From Ctenosaura bakeri (lineage: Eukaryota > Chordata > Lepidosauria > Squamata > Iguanidae), in assembly GCA_948474755.1 (NCBI GenBank), contig CAOLHI010003132.1, positions 248,001 through 312,000 of the forward strand: 64,000 nucleotides of DNA, in the 5' to 3' direction. Position numbers and translations under genes: made by a program. Of this stretch, positions 10,926-25,000 are shown piece by piece. The first letter of the stretch is position 1, and the number at the start of each line of letters is the position of its first letter. Below the pieces are notes generated by a model. It was not told the origin of the DNA and made no database searches. It saw only the letters and a program-made list of their open reading frames with translations.

Positions 10926-13900
10926 TTTACACAGGAAGGCTATGGTGGTACTACAAATGGAGGAAGATTTTCAAAAATCCCTTCTTAACAGATAAAGACA
11001 CATCTAATAAGTTTTTGTGGCCAGGGCCCAGTTAGATGTATGAAGTGTTTTCCCCCAGACCCTGAAAACTGTGAGAGAATAAATTATGGTGCCATGGAAT
11101 TCTTGGTTGCAGTTCAACAGACTGGACAGTAAATATTAAGAGGAAGGTGCAAGATGATGGTCCTAGTTATTTAATAATAAAGTTGGTTTGCACAGTAAGC
11201 GTGTTCCTCCTCAGAATGTTGCTCCTGCACAGCTGTTATTTAATCCACTCTTGCAACATGTAATTAATTACACACTGGTGCAAATATCATTTCTTCTAGA
11301 GAAAATCCTGTTAAATCCATCAGCCAACCTACCCTATGTCATGGTCTAGTAGGTTTTTGTACACATAGGCAAAACATCTAAGTGTATTGGTTTTGGAGTG
11401 TTTCCTTGAAGCTTAAATTCACATTTTTAGTCAATAGGTTCTATTCAGAGCAACATTTACATCTACTTTGGTCAAACAGTGCCTTCTTATGCTTCGTAGC
11501 CAATGTTTCTAAAGTTAAGCAAAAAGAATCCTGTTCCATTTTGTGATTCATCAAGTGTTATTTACTGAGCTAGAATTTGTTACACCTGTGTAAACCTATT
11601 CAAAGCAATGGAATTGAACAGGTATCAGTAATTGAAACACAATCACAATAAATATGAGGTGAAGAAAGAGAGGTGAAATTGTCAGACTCACAACTGATAA
11701 ATAATTACTGTGTGTGTGATTCTTTAAGCTAGCCTGAGCATATCGTTATACAAATGTAGATTATACACCAATAAATCATCATAACTGAACTGAATCGGAC
11801 CAAAGATCCGTATAGCAGGGCTGTGCATACCCCCTGCTCCATTCAGTTTGTGGCCTGATTTGGCAGTTCACTGAATTTGGTCCAGATTGATTTGGACCAC
11901 CTGAAAAACTAAATCAGGTTTCAAAAAATCCAGGTCTTTGATTCTCCCACTGTCCTGCATTGGAAAGCCGTATCTCTAAGCCTATCCCCATTTAAACAAC
12001 TCACGGCCTTCTTAAATAAGACATTCCACTCCATGACTATGCAGGCCTCTGATCAGTTTCTTTAAGAGCAAATATGTATTCTGCAACAGGCTTTTTCTTT
12101 CCATTTTTCTGTGGCAAGACTGAACTGGACATTGTGGTAGTATTAGAATTAGGCAGCAGACATTAAAGTCTTGTAAAATCATTGATATCAGATGTGCACA
12201 TGTGACCAATAACTTCCAGAGACTTTATTTTTTAAAAAAGCATCACCAGTAATTAACAGACTTAGGCTTGTATAGTATAGAACATAAGTTGTCATGATTC
12301 GCATTAGCCTTGTGTGAAGAGCAGACAGGGATGAAGGATTTTTTTTTTAGTTATAGTAATGAATACTGAGGCTGAAATGTGGGCAATATATTAATACCCC
12401 CAAATTCCCACCAGACATCTACATTCAAAGGAGAGAATCTGAGATTCTGGAGAGCGATTCACATTTTAATAACAAAGATATTAGAAACAATTTTTCCAAT
12501 GACTTCCAAATAGTATTTATTAAGTATATTTAAAAGGGGTTGATACATAGATACAACAAAAGAACATTGTTGTATATGGTAACAGTAGCTAGATTATTAT
12601 ATGCAAAAATGTGGAAAAGAAAAGAAATTCCTTCTTAAAATTATTAGTTGTTAAAAATACACAATATGCACCAAATGGGTAAGCTGTTAATGACATTAAA
12701 AAATAAAAATCAGAAAAGAGTTAAAGAAGAATGGGACAAAGTTACAACATATGGGACAAGAAATGGGGAACAGTGGCTGACAGAGACTCAGGCATGGTTT
12801 GAGATCTGAAGCAGAAACTCGAATTTCAAAAATATAAATCTAATAATGAATTTAAATATAAAAAAGGGATATTGCTTAATTGAATATCATTCCTTTCTAT
12901 ATTCCTATTCTATAAAATATAAAGAAACTAACTAACATAGGTTATGACTATAAATATTGTAGTTTATGATTTGATGGACAAAAACACTTAAAATAATTGA
13001 TCCTATTATAATATATCATCATATCATATCATATATCTTCATCATGTGAGATATTATAATGTAGCATATAAAGGGTTTGTATTTAAAAGGCATTTTGTTA
13101 TTTTTAAAAGTATTTAAAACATTATGTCAACATTTTGTTACTAAAATATTAGGTATATGTTGTTGTTGATATATTAAATATAATGTAGCTACTCTTGTGT
13201 ATTATGCATAAAGACTGTTAAGGTAATGTAAGTAAATGCATATGATGTAAATAAGAAAAAAGAGAGAGTCTACTTTAGTCTGAACTTCTGTGTTTTCCTG
13301 TCTGCAGTACTTAAGAGAGAAAGTTCCTGATGCAAACAAAACGACCATACTGTACAATGTTGTTCTGTAAGCTTTGGCTTAATAATGTGAGTTTAAAATT
13401 CTCCAAATTTGCCAACGGTGGAAGTATTTGACATTTACATAAAAGAGCCCAATTTGCCCTACTATTTACATCTTACTGTGTGCTGAAATTACTATGGTTT
13501 CGCTGTCAAAATATTGACTTGTAACACAAGAGGAAATGGGTGAGCCAGTGGCTACATCGACATTGTGACAATGAGGCTCTTAGCAGGGGTTATAGAAGTG
13601 GGGAAAACCAGACTTGTATATAAAATACATGAACAACCATAAATGTTTGCTTTTATTTCTCAAACATATTAGACCTCCAAATTGTTTTGAAGGGTGAAAA
13701 AAAAATCAGTTTTCAGGAAGTGCAGTCATACCCTATTGCTCTGAGAGCTAAGTCAGGCTGAGTGCTATTGAGACCAGAATAACAACATCTGAAAGTCAAG
13801 TTTTCCAGTCTTGACCCACCAGGTGAATGAGTTGTTTTATTGAACATTTACACTGTCGTGGCAGGAAAAGCCAAAGGAAGGGAGTGTACAAGGGTGGGGA

Positions 13901-14486
13901 GAATTAAGGCAGAACACAACCTTGTTGGATAGGTGTCAGAACTTCAAGTTCAGATTCTATTGCATTAATCTTTCCAAATGTACTAACCATTAGTTGAGTT
14001 TGTTGCTGTGGCAGCAAATTCTCAAAAGCATGTACTGTACTGTGTAAGCCAAGCTGAAGGAAGCTCTTTTTTTAAAACATAATTTGAAAGGCCTGATTTT
14101 TAACTCTCCATTAAGCTAATTTAAATTAACCAGTCCATTTTACATTGTAAATTAAGTTTTCCTTATTGCTTTGTTATGTTTTCATATATGCATACTTAAA
14201 ACTAACAAAGTTAATGGTCAAAGTTGCAATCCTCCCCATCGTTGCTCACTCATCATACTCTCTCAAGTAGGTGGAACTTTTCCATGAATAAGTGACAGCA
14301 GGATTACGCCCAGTCTAATCCCTATTTCTACTGGCAACCTAGGTTACAAAGATTCTTGTTTTACAGGTGGAGAAGCTGAGGCAGAGAAACTGCCACTAAT
14401 GTGTTAGATGAGGAAGGGCAGGTATGAATTAGACCTCAATAGGAACAATAAGGAAAGAAGGCACTTGAGAAACAGATTCAGAAGGC
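10926..14486. other. AT-rich intronic DNA
   Basis: No exon recognised. 12840-13260 is strongly AT-rich. 14360-14430 (GGAGAAGCTGAGGCAGAGA) resembles a MIR/CORE-SINE fragment. Confidence 0.45.
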
Positions 14487-14670
14487 TGTTGTGTGCCTTC
14501 AAGTCATTTCCAATTTATGGGAACCCTAAAGAGAATCTATCACAAACTTTTCTGGGGCTGAGAATGTGTGACATGCCCAAGGTCACCCAGTGGGTTTCCA
14601 TGGCTGGGGAATTGAACTCTGGTCTCTAGGTTCAAGTCTAATGCTCATTACACCACACTGGCTCTTTACA
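14487..14670 (-). mobile_element. tRNA-derived SINE, antisense
   Basis: Reverse complement of the SINE at 2221: starts GTGTGCCTTCAAGTCATTTCC, includes TTTTCTGGGGCTGAGAA and CAAGGTCACCCAGTGGGTTT, and ends at the tRNA head (ACACCACACTGGCTCT). Confidence 0.85.
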
Positions 14671-14899
14671 CAGTGTGGCTCTCAGTGATTTGCTTCACCC
14701 CATACCTCTGTCATAAGCAGAAGGAAGAAACTGCTTCTCGTACTAAATCTAGTACAGATGGAAATTTCCTGGTTTTTCCAGAATGCAGTTTGGCTTTGTA
14801 CTGCATTGGATTATCAGGGTCTTTTGCAGTTTGCACCAGCACAGCTGAGAATTAAGTAGCCTGTTTGGAAGACTGTGTCACAAGAACACAAGAAGCCAC

Positions 14900-15265
14900 T
14901 TATCATATCAGGCCTCTCTCTGAAGCCGAGAGACTGTGACTTGCCCAAGATCAGCCAGTACATTTGTAGGAGTGAGGAGGGCTACAGTGCCAGGGTTATT
15001 AATAAAACAATGAATAGTCTTACAGCAGCTAGAAAAATAACACATTTTATAATGATCATGTTAGCCTTCCATGGAGAGGAGAGTCTTGGCCATTTGTACT
15101 CCTACAAGAGGAATATCACTATCTCACTTTGGAAATATCAACACAAGACTGTGTTTGTCGATTGTTATATTTGACTGTGAATTATGGCATTCATCGTGGG
15201 GATTCAGACCCTGGTCTCCCTGAGTCCTAGTCGAACATTCAAACCACTACACCACACTGGCTCTT
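14900..15265 (-). mobile_element. Fragmented tRNA-derived SINE, antisense
   Basis: Two pieces: 14910-14960 (CTGAAGCCGAGAGACTGTGA, TTGCCCAAGATCAGCCAG) and 15199-15265, ending at the head (CAAACCACTACACCACACTGG). They are separated by about 240 bases of unrelated sequence. Either one interrupted copy or two fragments. Confidence 0.5.
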
Positions 15266-15270
15266 ACAAA

Positions 15271-15431
15271 GGCCATTTCCGCACTATACTCTTATAGCGT
15301 GATTATTCCACTTTCAACATCCTATGGAATCCTGGGGTTTGCAGCCAGCCGGCCCCTCCCGAAACTGCAAACCCCAGGATTCCATAGGATGTTGAAAGTG
15401 GAATAATAGCGCTTACAGTGCAAAAATGGGC
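15271..15431. mobile_element. Foldback MITE, palindromic, TSD AAA
   Basis: Ends GGCCATTTCCGCAC and GTGCAAAAATGGGC; arms run through TCCACTTTCAACATCCTATGG to a central GC-rich fold (CAGCCGGCCCCTCCCG). 161 bases, flanked by AAA on both sides. Terminal sequence and 3-bp TSD suggest a PIF/Harbinger-type non-autonomous element. Confidence 0.85.
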
Positions 15432-16115
15432 AAAGTCAAACACTGGATGTATTTAGCCCAGATATTGTATATGCAGTCAACAGATTTCCTGGGTTTCAGA
15501 ACAGTAGCCTTCCCAGCACTTCCTGCAGATTGAGAATGAAACCAGGACTTTACTGATGCAAAGCATGCACTCTACTACCGAGCTATGGTTCACACAGAGT
15601 TTGTGTGGCACAGTGCAATAAAAAAGTAAGAACAACAGGAGGAAATATATTCTGGAGTAGCAATGCAGTAGCTTACAGGCAGGTGGTTTCGCAGCAGGAG
15701 ACATTAACATTTTTCAAACATGTTTGAACTGTTTATAGGCTGGATACATGAATGAGAAGGAGAATCCCAGCTGTATGAATGCAGACTGTGAGCAATGTCA
15801 GTCAATGCATGGGATTTGGGGGAAGGGATAGCCAGTACAGTTCTCCTCTCCTCATAGTATGTTCAGTGCAGTTAACACTCCTTTTGCATGTTTATAAAGG
15901 ACTATTGTCTGGGAAAAGATATATTCTTATCAATTAGCTATTGCGTTTAACAGGGGCCAGATTCCATTTACTTTAAAGCTTTGTAGCCAGAGATTTTGAA
16001 AGAACATCTAGATGTTTTGCATACTGTAATTCATTATTTTACTGAGTTCCCCCCAAAGTCACCTTCACTTCAGGACACTCATCACTAAAGTACACTGAAT
16101 TTTGTTTATCAACAG
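15432..16115. other. End of BAIAP2L1 intron 3
   Basis: No repeat recognised. Ends in the pyrimidine-containing acceptor of exon 4 (TTTGTTTATCAACAG). Confidence 0.6.
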
Positions 16116-16177
16116 GGCACGTTCTCATAGAAATTTCTATTGCACAGAAGAAACTAAATGATAGGCTAGATGAAAGT
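16116..16177 (+). CDS. BAIAP2L1: BAIAP2L1 exon 4 (I-BAR)
   Basis: Acceptor ...atcaacag before GGCAC, donor GTAAGT after GAAAGT. The first two bases complete a split Gly codon (phase 1). Then 20 codons run from HVLIEIS to LDES, part of an I-BAR helix. It is the most 5' exon visible in the window. Confidence 0.95.
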
Positions 16178-19018
16178 GTAAGTATACACTTTTTTTAATA
16201 TTATAAATTATTTCTCAAACATTTCTTACATGTTTCACCTTATGCAGCATTTTGAAAATTGTAGGGCAGGAGTCATGATTTGCATTTTTGTGGATCATAT
16301 AACATTTCATCCCACTCTCACAACTATGTAAATATGCTTTATATCCAGAGGCCTGGATATCACTCTGTACTGCATCTGAAGAAGGGGGTTTATAACCACA
16401 AAAGCTTGTGCTAAAATAAAAACCAATTAGTCTTAAAGGTGCAACTACATTCCTTCTCTTCCCCCTCCCTTCTTCCTTTCTATAATGCCAGAGACCAGCT
16501 AGGTCTCTGAATTCTTTTTATGTATTTATACTAACATTTTGACCATACTGTCATCTATTTACTCCTACAGTTCAAGAAATTCCATAAAGAGATTATATCA
16601 GAGCTGGAGAAGAAAACTGAACTAGATGTAAAATACATGAATGTAAGTATGCTAAATTTCAGCACTGGATGAGATGAATCCTTTGCAGAGATTTTTAGCC
16701 AGGGGAAAAACACTCATTCAGGCAGATTATACTATTGCAAGCTCTTTTTTCATGAGCGCTCTCACAATGAAGCAGCCTATCTGCCAAAATAGCATCTAGG
16801 ACACAGCACTGAAGCTCAGTACAGACACTAGAGTTCCTGGTAGAATATTGTCTGATAGAAGACCTCTATTTGAATTTAAGGCTACCTTGAAGAGATATCA
16901 GAATGAACATAGAATCAAACTGGATTCTTTGGAAAAATCTCAGGCTGAACTGAAGAAAATCCGAAGGAAAAGTCAAGGAGGAAGAAATGCAACAAAATAT
17001 GAGCATAAAGAAACAGAGGTTAGTATGCATGTCTTGTTCTCAGTCCTGCCTACTCCACTTATCCAAGAGCAGGAGATGCATCATACTACACTGCATCCTA
17101 CTACACTGTTGTAGTGCCACTATTCCATTTTCAACAGCCTGTGGAATCCTGGGGTTTGCAATTTAGAGAGGGGCATTTAGGATTCTCAGCCAGAGAGCTC
17201 TTTCACCTCAGTAAACTACAAACCGCAGGATTCCACAGGATGTTGAAAGTGGCATAATAGCACTATAACAATGTAGTGCAGAAATGACCCCAGACTCAGA
17301 CTTAACTTACTATACAGATAATATTTATAGGTATTTTGCATCTCAGTAATTTTATGTATCTAGGAAGGAAAAACTAATTAGATATTGTGTAGATTAATAG
17401 ATACAACAATGGAATACATATATTTAAAGATCAGGGATATTTCTGTAGGCTTGTCAATATCTGGAGTGAACAAAGTCATTGTTGTCGAGTGTTTCAGACT
17501 GGATTAAAGTGGGAGTCTACACCTGCTATTAGAGTCAAGTTGTGCTAGAAGCTTTCAGGTTTTCTCTATGTAAATCTATTTTTAAATACTTTATTTAGTA
17601 TTTGGAAACAGTGAGTTCTCGGCAAATTGATATCCAAAGATTTATTGCTGAAGGTTGCAGAGAGGCTCTGCTCGAAGAGAAGAAAAGATTCTGCTTTCTG
17701 GTTGACAAACACTGCAGTTTTGCTCAACATATGAAATATTATCATGTAGAGGTGAGTGTGAGAAGGGGATCACAGTTGCCAAATGAAACCAAAAAGAACA
17801 TGGGCTTTTGGGATGCCAAAGTTTTCTATAGTGGAGAATGCACTCTAAGATGATGATATCTTTCAGAGTCATGGGTCCGTTTTTGCTTTCTCTTGCTTTT
17901 TCTTGAGCGAAGCTCACTCTCTCTGATCCCCTCCCCCCTCCTCCAGAATCCCCCTGGCAGGAATTTCCATTCAACTTTTTGGAGAGCAAAGTCTTTTTAA
18001 AAAGAAGTGGGCGATGACCATCTGATCACTTCTGTTTTCTAAAAACAGCCTTTGGGGCTATTCCCACCCTTAGGAGGGTTTATTTAGAAGACATATTTCA
18101 CAGACCCCTGAGGTTTCTGAGGACATAATTGTTCCTTTTTTTGCATGCAAATATCAAAGTCACAGTGTAATTTATTGCTATTTTTAAGATTGAATCTGAA
18201 AAGTATATGCTCTATTAAGCTAAAAGAGTATATACTCTATTAAGCTAAAAAAACCACACACCTGAATTGTACTTTTTATAGTCCTCAGAGTTACTTAACT
18301 CCAAGTTACCTGGATGGCTGGAAACCTGCAGTGATGCTACGAGAGTGCCAGAGAAAATCATGACTATGATAGAAGAGATAAAGACTCCTGGCTCCACTCC
18401 AGTATCTGGAACCCCTGTGCCTTCACCAATGACAGAGAGAAGCAATATGGTAAGGAATTCCCTTTTTGATTAAACACTTTCCTCTCCCAAATGTTGAAGA
18501 GTGGAGTGGGGACAGCACAGCAGAGAGGAAAGAAATTATTATCTTAAGAAACTACCTGGTGAAATGATTTTCTTCATGTCATAATTTTAAGTTCTAGACC
18601 GGATTTCCAAAGCAGCAGCTAAGCCGCATTCTGAAAGTTGTGTATTCATATGACCACAAGCAAGTGGCATTGCAGCACTGGTCTTCACCTCTGGGTCAGA
18701 ACCCATGTGTGGATTGCACCCTAATTTGAGACAGGGGTTTCCACTGATACTGCTGTCTGTTTTAAAAACATATCTTTTTGGAGTGAGGAGTACAAAAAGA
18801 GGTGGAGGACTAAATGCAAAAGGGGACAAGCCTCCTGTATTATTAAGATCTTTGAGGGAACAACTTCAATAGATGCAACTTTCCACCCCTGCTCAACAAG
18901 CTGCATCTGCCAACTGCCTCCCTTTGTACAATTATTAAGGTACAGGAAGTCTACAGCCCTTTCCATTTGTTTACTTAAGATCTGGAGAAATTCAGACAGG
19001 TGGGTGTGTATGTGTGTG

Positions 19019-19050
<32 letters not shown>

Positions 19051-22000
19051 ATAAAAATAAGTGTCTCTCGTGTTTTAGGTTGGAGTGGGGCATAAGTTTG
19101 AAAGGGTAGATGATTACTAAATATGGGTACTTGTAGCAGTGTAACTAAGAAATACTGTACAATTTCACATACAGTGTAAGTAAAAATGTTTGCTAAGCTT
19201 TCCTCCTTTACAGAGGACAATCTCAGTAAATCTGTGTAAGAATATTCAAGGACCCTTTCCTGCTGTATTGTCCATCATTTTGGTGGAGCCTATGCAAATA
19301 GCATTCTGGCTGTACATTTGAACCCACTAAAATAGCAGCTTCATTTCTAGAGATTAGACAGGCCTTTCCATGATGAAGGATCAGAACCTTTCAACTTAGA
19401 ATGGGATGGAAAGCTTTGATCACCAACAAAGAATTAAAGTCTGGCAACATACACACACTTCTTTTAAAAAGGCTCACTTCAGAGAATATATGAAAGGATC
19501 AAAGAACATATCAATAACCTTGCTGGATAAGACTGATGACCCATCTAGTCCATATTCCTATTTACCACAGTATATACCACTCATGGAAGACGTGAAGAAA
19601 TCAGACTGCTCTGGTTCATGCTAGCAGTTGGTAGCATACGGCTTCCAGAATTATTCATCCTACATTACAGGAAATACAATAAACAAATTGCTTAGACAAA
19701 TCCCATGATTCCCCTCCCCCATTTTATCAGGCAAGATAAGGACTGGCTGGCATTCCAGCTAGAGTATACCTATTAAGTTAATTGTTGAATAGAAAGTCAC
19801 AACTTAGATAAATCCTATTGATTCAGTGAGTCTACTCTAATCAAGGCTAACAAGAGGATTTATGCCCAGTTTTTCTCTTTGCCTCAAGCTTCCATATATT
19901 ATTAGCTGCCACAAAGTTTAAAAACAAAACAAAACAGTTGCTGACATGTTCAAAGAAGAATGTTCTTCTAGCTAGTTCTGCTTGCATATGTGAACTAAAT
20001 CACTGTTATCATTTCGTGGCATTGATGCTTTAATATTAACCTTGTGTCTTTAGGTTGGAAACAGCTATGATTCACTTCACAGAATTTCCCCCAAAGTGCC
20101 CCCCGCGCCTACAGGGAGAGCCTATACTAGCCCCTTGGTTGATATGTTTAATAATCCAGCAGTGGCTCCCAAGGCACCTTCAGAGAGATTAAATCATGCA
20201 ACAGGTGAGATTTTTATGTATACATTCCGTTGGTATGGCCGTAAGTATATAAATATTTTAATTGACTTGACTTATGTCTTAGAAAAAGATGTTGTACAAA
20301 CATTACACTGCTGCATCCACGTTAGGCTACAATCCTGTATGTGTCTACTTAGGAATAAGGACCATTGCACACAATATTTTTGACACGAGTAAACAGATAG
20401 GATTACACTGTTAGCAAACTTGTTGCCATTCCAGAAATATGCATAGGATTGCACATTTAGCAACCTTGACTAAGTTCTTTGCAATTCCAGGGTCATGAAA
20501 AAGAAGTAGGTTCATTTTAAAGCTTAAAAGATGTTATTAGTCAAAAGGTAGTTTAGTAAATGACTACCTAATACAGAAAATGAAACTAGTTTGTGAAAAA
20601 AACGCATGATTGGGAGAGCTTTCTGCTTTAGGCTACATAACTGGATAGTCTTCCATCTGAAATGTTTATCAGCATATTGAGAATTAGATGTTGCGAAGAA
20701 GAGAAAGCTTGTCAAGTACACTTTCCTGTCATCTGATTTTCTATTTTTGGAGAGGATGGAATTGTATAAGGAAACACTTAAACATGTGAGCTCCCACCTG
20801 AATTCTGAAGTGATGAACTCCAGACGTAGGCTTGTCATCTCAGCTGTGATCTATGAGAAATGAGACTTAAAAGAGCACAACATTGTCAGCATTCTGCACT
20901 CTGAAGAACTTCTCCAAGTTCATCCTTGCACTTAACCACCTTTGTTCCCCTATTTGCCAGAAAATGGTGGCGAATTACCAGTGAATTAAGGTATAGAGTG
21001 TTATCCTGCTGCTCTGTGTCCTATTCAGTTATGCCCAACCTTTCAGATTCATGTCAGAATAAGGTCTCTGATGCTAGTTTTGAAGTACCTGTGTGTGTAC
21101 AATCATATCCTTGTTCTAATGTTAGGGCAGTAAAAATCTGTCAAGTTAGAATTTGAACTATAAGTTTCTATTTTGATGAAAGCATTCCAGAGAGATACTT
21201 GCATTCTGTGTATCTACTGTTGTGAAAGGAATGGAGTCCTCTTGATCTCTGATTACATTTTTAAACATTATTTTGTATGTTTGCATTCAAAATGAGTAAT
21301 GGGGAGGGAATCTAGTCCCATTAGCTGTAATGAGACAAAATCAGCTGAAAACTGAAAATTCAGATGAATGATTGGTGCATATGTGTTTCTGTATCTGTTA
21401 TATATATGAGTAGCTAGGTTTGGGGACTGGCTACTCATATATTTTGGTTTTTACTGCTTTTAGAAATAAAATCAGAAATATAGTATTTTAAATATTTGGG
21501 AAGTAGAGGTTTAGAGAAGATTTTGAGCTCTGTGTTAAGATCCTCATTAATCTATTTTCTCTTTCATTTACCTAATAAACTTTATTACTGCATATTATTT
21601 TAAATAGCTGTTAATCATAAACTAAGATCAAATCCCTGATTAAAAAAAAAGACAGGAAAAGTCGCTATGATGATGATGATTATGGTGCTCTATTTTAATT
21701 TGTTATTCTTTGGTCCCATGGTATGATCTTTTTTTTTTTTTTTTCCTTTTTAATCAGATCATGCTGATGATTCCAGTTTATCACGATCAACCTCTATGGC
21801 CACAGGACTAAACAAAATGAAAAAGCAGAAAGTTAAAACCATCTTTCCACACACTGCTGGGAGTAACAAGACTCTACTTAGTTTTGCACAGGGAGATATT
21901 ATCACACTACTTGTATCTGAGGAAAGGGATGGCTGGCTGTATGGAGAACATGATGTTACTAAAGTGTAAGTTAGGCTGCAATTAAATGAGGCTTTCTCCT

Positions 22001-25000
22001 GAGTAGGCTTGCATATGCTTAAATTTGTCCTCAACATACCCCAATAGACTTTATGAATGAAAGTCAATCTTCTGCCTAGTTACATTGTTAATGGTGCTTT
22101 AATATCCTGGAGGTTGTTGTGGGGAACTCTGAGAAGAGTCACAAGACAAAAACATGATGTTGGGCTAGTTTTGTCATTTTAAAACCAAATTAAGAGCCTG
22201 TAGCATAATCTGAAGCCTGCAAACAAGATGTGATGACAGTAAGCCTTTCAGATTGCTGTTCCACAGCAATTGGTATACAGAATTGTACTGCTTTTGAGTC
22301 TGAAGGAAGTATATTGCTGTGATGAGTACCAGCTATTGGTGAACTTCTCTTATTTCATATAGTGCTATTGTTTTAAAGAGTGTGCATTAGAGCTTTTATA
22401 AAATAGTAATTTATTGCAATTTATTATTCGTTATTGTTCTTTTCTAGAAAAGGTTGGTTCCCATCATCCTACACAAAGCCACTGGAAGAACCTGTTGAGG
22501 AGACAATTCATGTGCCAGTTCCAAGGTAGCATTATTTTAATTAAGACCTGTATAGCATCCTTTCATGTTTTGATGCCATGTCCTTTTTAAAACAACAAGA
22601 ATATAATTTTAAGCATTCAACATGGCATTGTTTTATACTGTTACTATGCTTTCTGGGTACCAAGCTTGCTTGCACCTTTCTGTATACATACATGCAGACA
22701 ACTTGTCTATGTTCATAAACTACATTTTTCCAGAATATGAATACTTGCATAAAATTTAGCTCAAATTTGTTAACGGAACTGTTTTCCACAATAACCATGA
22801 CTCTGGAGAATACCAACAGAAATGAGACCAGAGCTTTTCCAGAAATGAAGTTTTATTGAGTAAGTGTAGCAAATTTAATGTTCAATGAGTTAAGGCTGTC
22901 CCAGAGACAGGTTTCAGAACACACTAAGTAGATTTGAAACAATGGCTGTGAGGGAAAAAGGAAATTCACAGTGGACTTGAACTGTCATCTTTTCTTACTA
23001 GATTGACCAGACTTTTTTTTCCTGGTTTTCATTCTTTTAGTCCTGCGCCCATCCGAAGCATCAGCTCAGTGAACTTAACAGAGAGAAGTGGGGTTGTCCT
23101 TCCCCCAACCGATTATTTGGTAACTGGGCAGTCGAGAACAGCTTCAGAAGCAAGAGTGGAACCTTCCAAAAGTACTACTGTTAAAAGTGCAGTGGCCAAA
23201 ACAGAAAACACAGTACCTGTGAGTTTTGAATGTTGTTTTCTGAAGTTTCATTTGCTTGTGTACAAAGTGGTATGGAAATAACTGCATGAAATATCAAATT
23301 ATACCCATTCTTTTCTACATTTATTTGCATGATAATTACTAGTAATAGAAATTAGTCTGCAGAAATTAGTCCTCAAAAGATCCCTGGAAAAATGCATATT
23401 GCATTTATTTTGACATTTATGGCTTCAAACACTTTTTCCTAAGACTCTTCTTTAGAACAAAAATCCATCTAATGAGACAAATTACTTACAAGCTCAGTAT
23501 GTGTACAACTCATAATAAATTTTCTCTAGAGTCCAACTTTCTATTCATTGTTCAACAGAATTTGAAGTTAATTACTGTACCTGAAATAAACAGAGAACCA
23601 GTAGAATAGAATTAAATATTTAACGGTAACTTTAATTAGCATTCCACATATCAAGTGTTTCTGCTGGATCAGGTAGAATTCATACATCCTTTGAAGTCTC
23701 ATTGGCCGAACAATAGGAGTGACCAAGAAACTGAGATAAAGTCCAAAGGAGAAACCTCTAAAGTCTGAAATGCATTATAATACCCTTGATAATATGATTT
23801 TTTTAAAAAATAGTGATCAAAATAGTCAATAAAAATGTTGAAGACCACCCTTTCTTTATTACAAAAACATACACACACGTGCGTGCATGCGTAAATATTT
23901 CCAGTTTTGATGCACTTTTGAAAATAGATGGTACACATTTCAAACTATAATGTGTTTCATCATTGCTTCAGGTTCATACAACTAAAACTCTGACAATTGT
24001 ATAACACTGTAATTTTATTCCTATATGGTACTTTCTCATACATGTGCTAGATGGTTGTCAAATTATAAATATAAGCTGCCAGTAACAAGAACTCTTAAGA
24101 TTACTGTATGCTGTAAAATGTAGAAAATATCGAATATGTCTACGTTCCAGCCACAAGCATAACAACTTGCAACCAAAAATAGTTCAGATAGGATTCCAGA
24201 TATAAATAACAATTCCATGAATGCCTTCCTAAAAGCAGGGGCCTTGCATTATCTTCTAAAGACTGCAAATTTATCTGAGGAAAGATCTTCTGGGACATCA
24301 GGTTCCGCATGTCATCCAAGGGATTTATCAGTCCCAATTTTCTAAATAAGAGCACAGTTTCTGCACACACACAAAGGTGCTTTTGCTAGCTGAAGGATAA
24401 GCACCTTGATCTTAGTTCTGCACTCTACATACCAGACAGTTATCCTAAGCAAACCCTCTTGCAAGTTATGAGAGTAGAGAATACTATTTTACTTTGTTCC
24501 AATGAGCTTGTGAGCAGGACGTCTTTTTGGTTTGCACCCATTGTTCTGATTAACCCAGATAGTTCATTTTGAGTAAATTGTCTCAGACAAAAAAAATAGT
24601 AAGTGTTTCTAATATCTTTTATACAATTTTGGATATTCCATTGTGAGAAGAGTAATAATGCTGGAAGAGTAAAAGGACTACTGTATTACCTGGCAGGCCT
24701 TCCTCTATTTTAAAAATACAACATTCTGTTTTTTATCAGTTGATTTCAGGGGCATTTGTAATCACATAAAAAAACAATACCACTAAAACAAGATGGAGTA
24801 AAACAATGGTAAAACAGCAGAAGAAAGAATGCAGTCAAAATAAGCCAATATATCTAAAAGACATGAGTGGACAAGTTTTACTTGGCACCCAAAGGATAGC
24901 AAAGAAGGTGATTGTCAAACTCCAGTGGAGAGGGCGTTTCGTAAGTGGGCCATCAGAGCTGAAAAAATCCCTCTCTGACATGGTACATGGTGAGGAACAC

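Noticed and set aside
1..16115. BAIAP2L1 exons 1-3
   Set aside because: No match to LTESTYRNVMEQFNPG, LINLGKNYEKAV or AYYDGVAKIGE was seen in any frame; they probably lie upstream of the window.
16848..16880. Extending exon 6 upstream in the open frame from 16848
   Set aside because: The frame is open but lacks the family sequence before ATLKRYQ, and AAG-GCT at 16880/16881 gives the correct phase-0 junction with exon 5.
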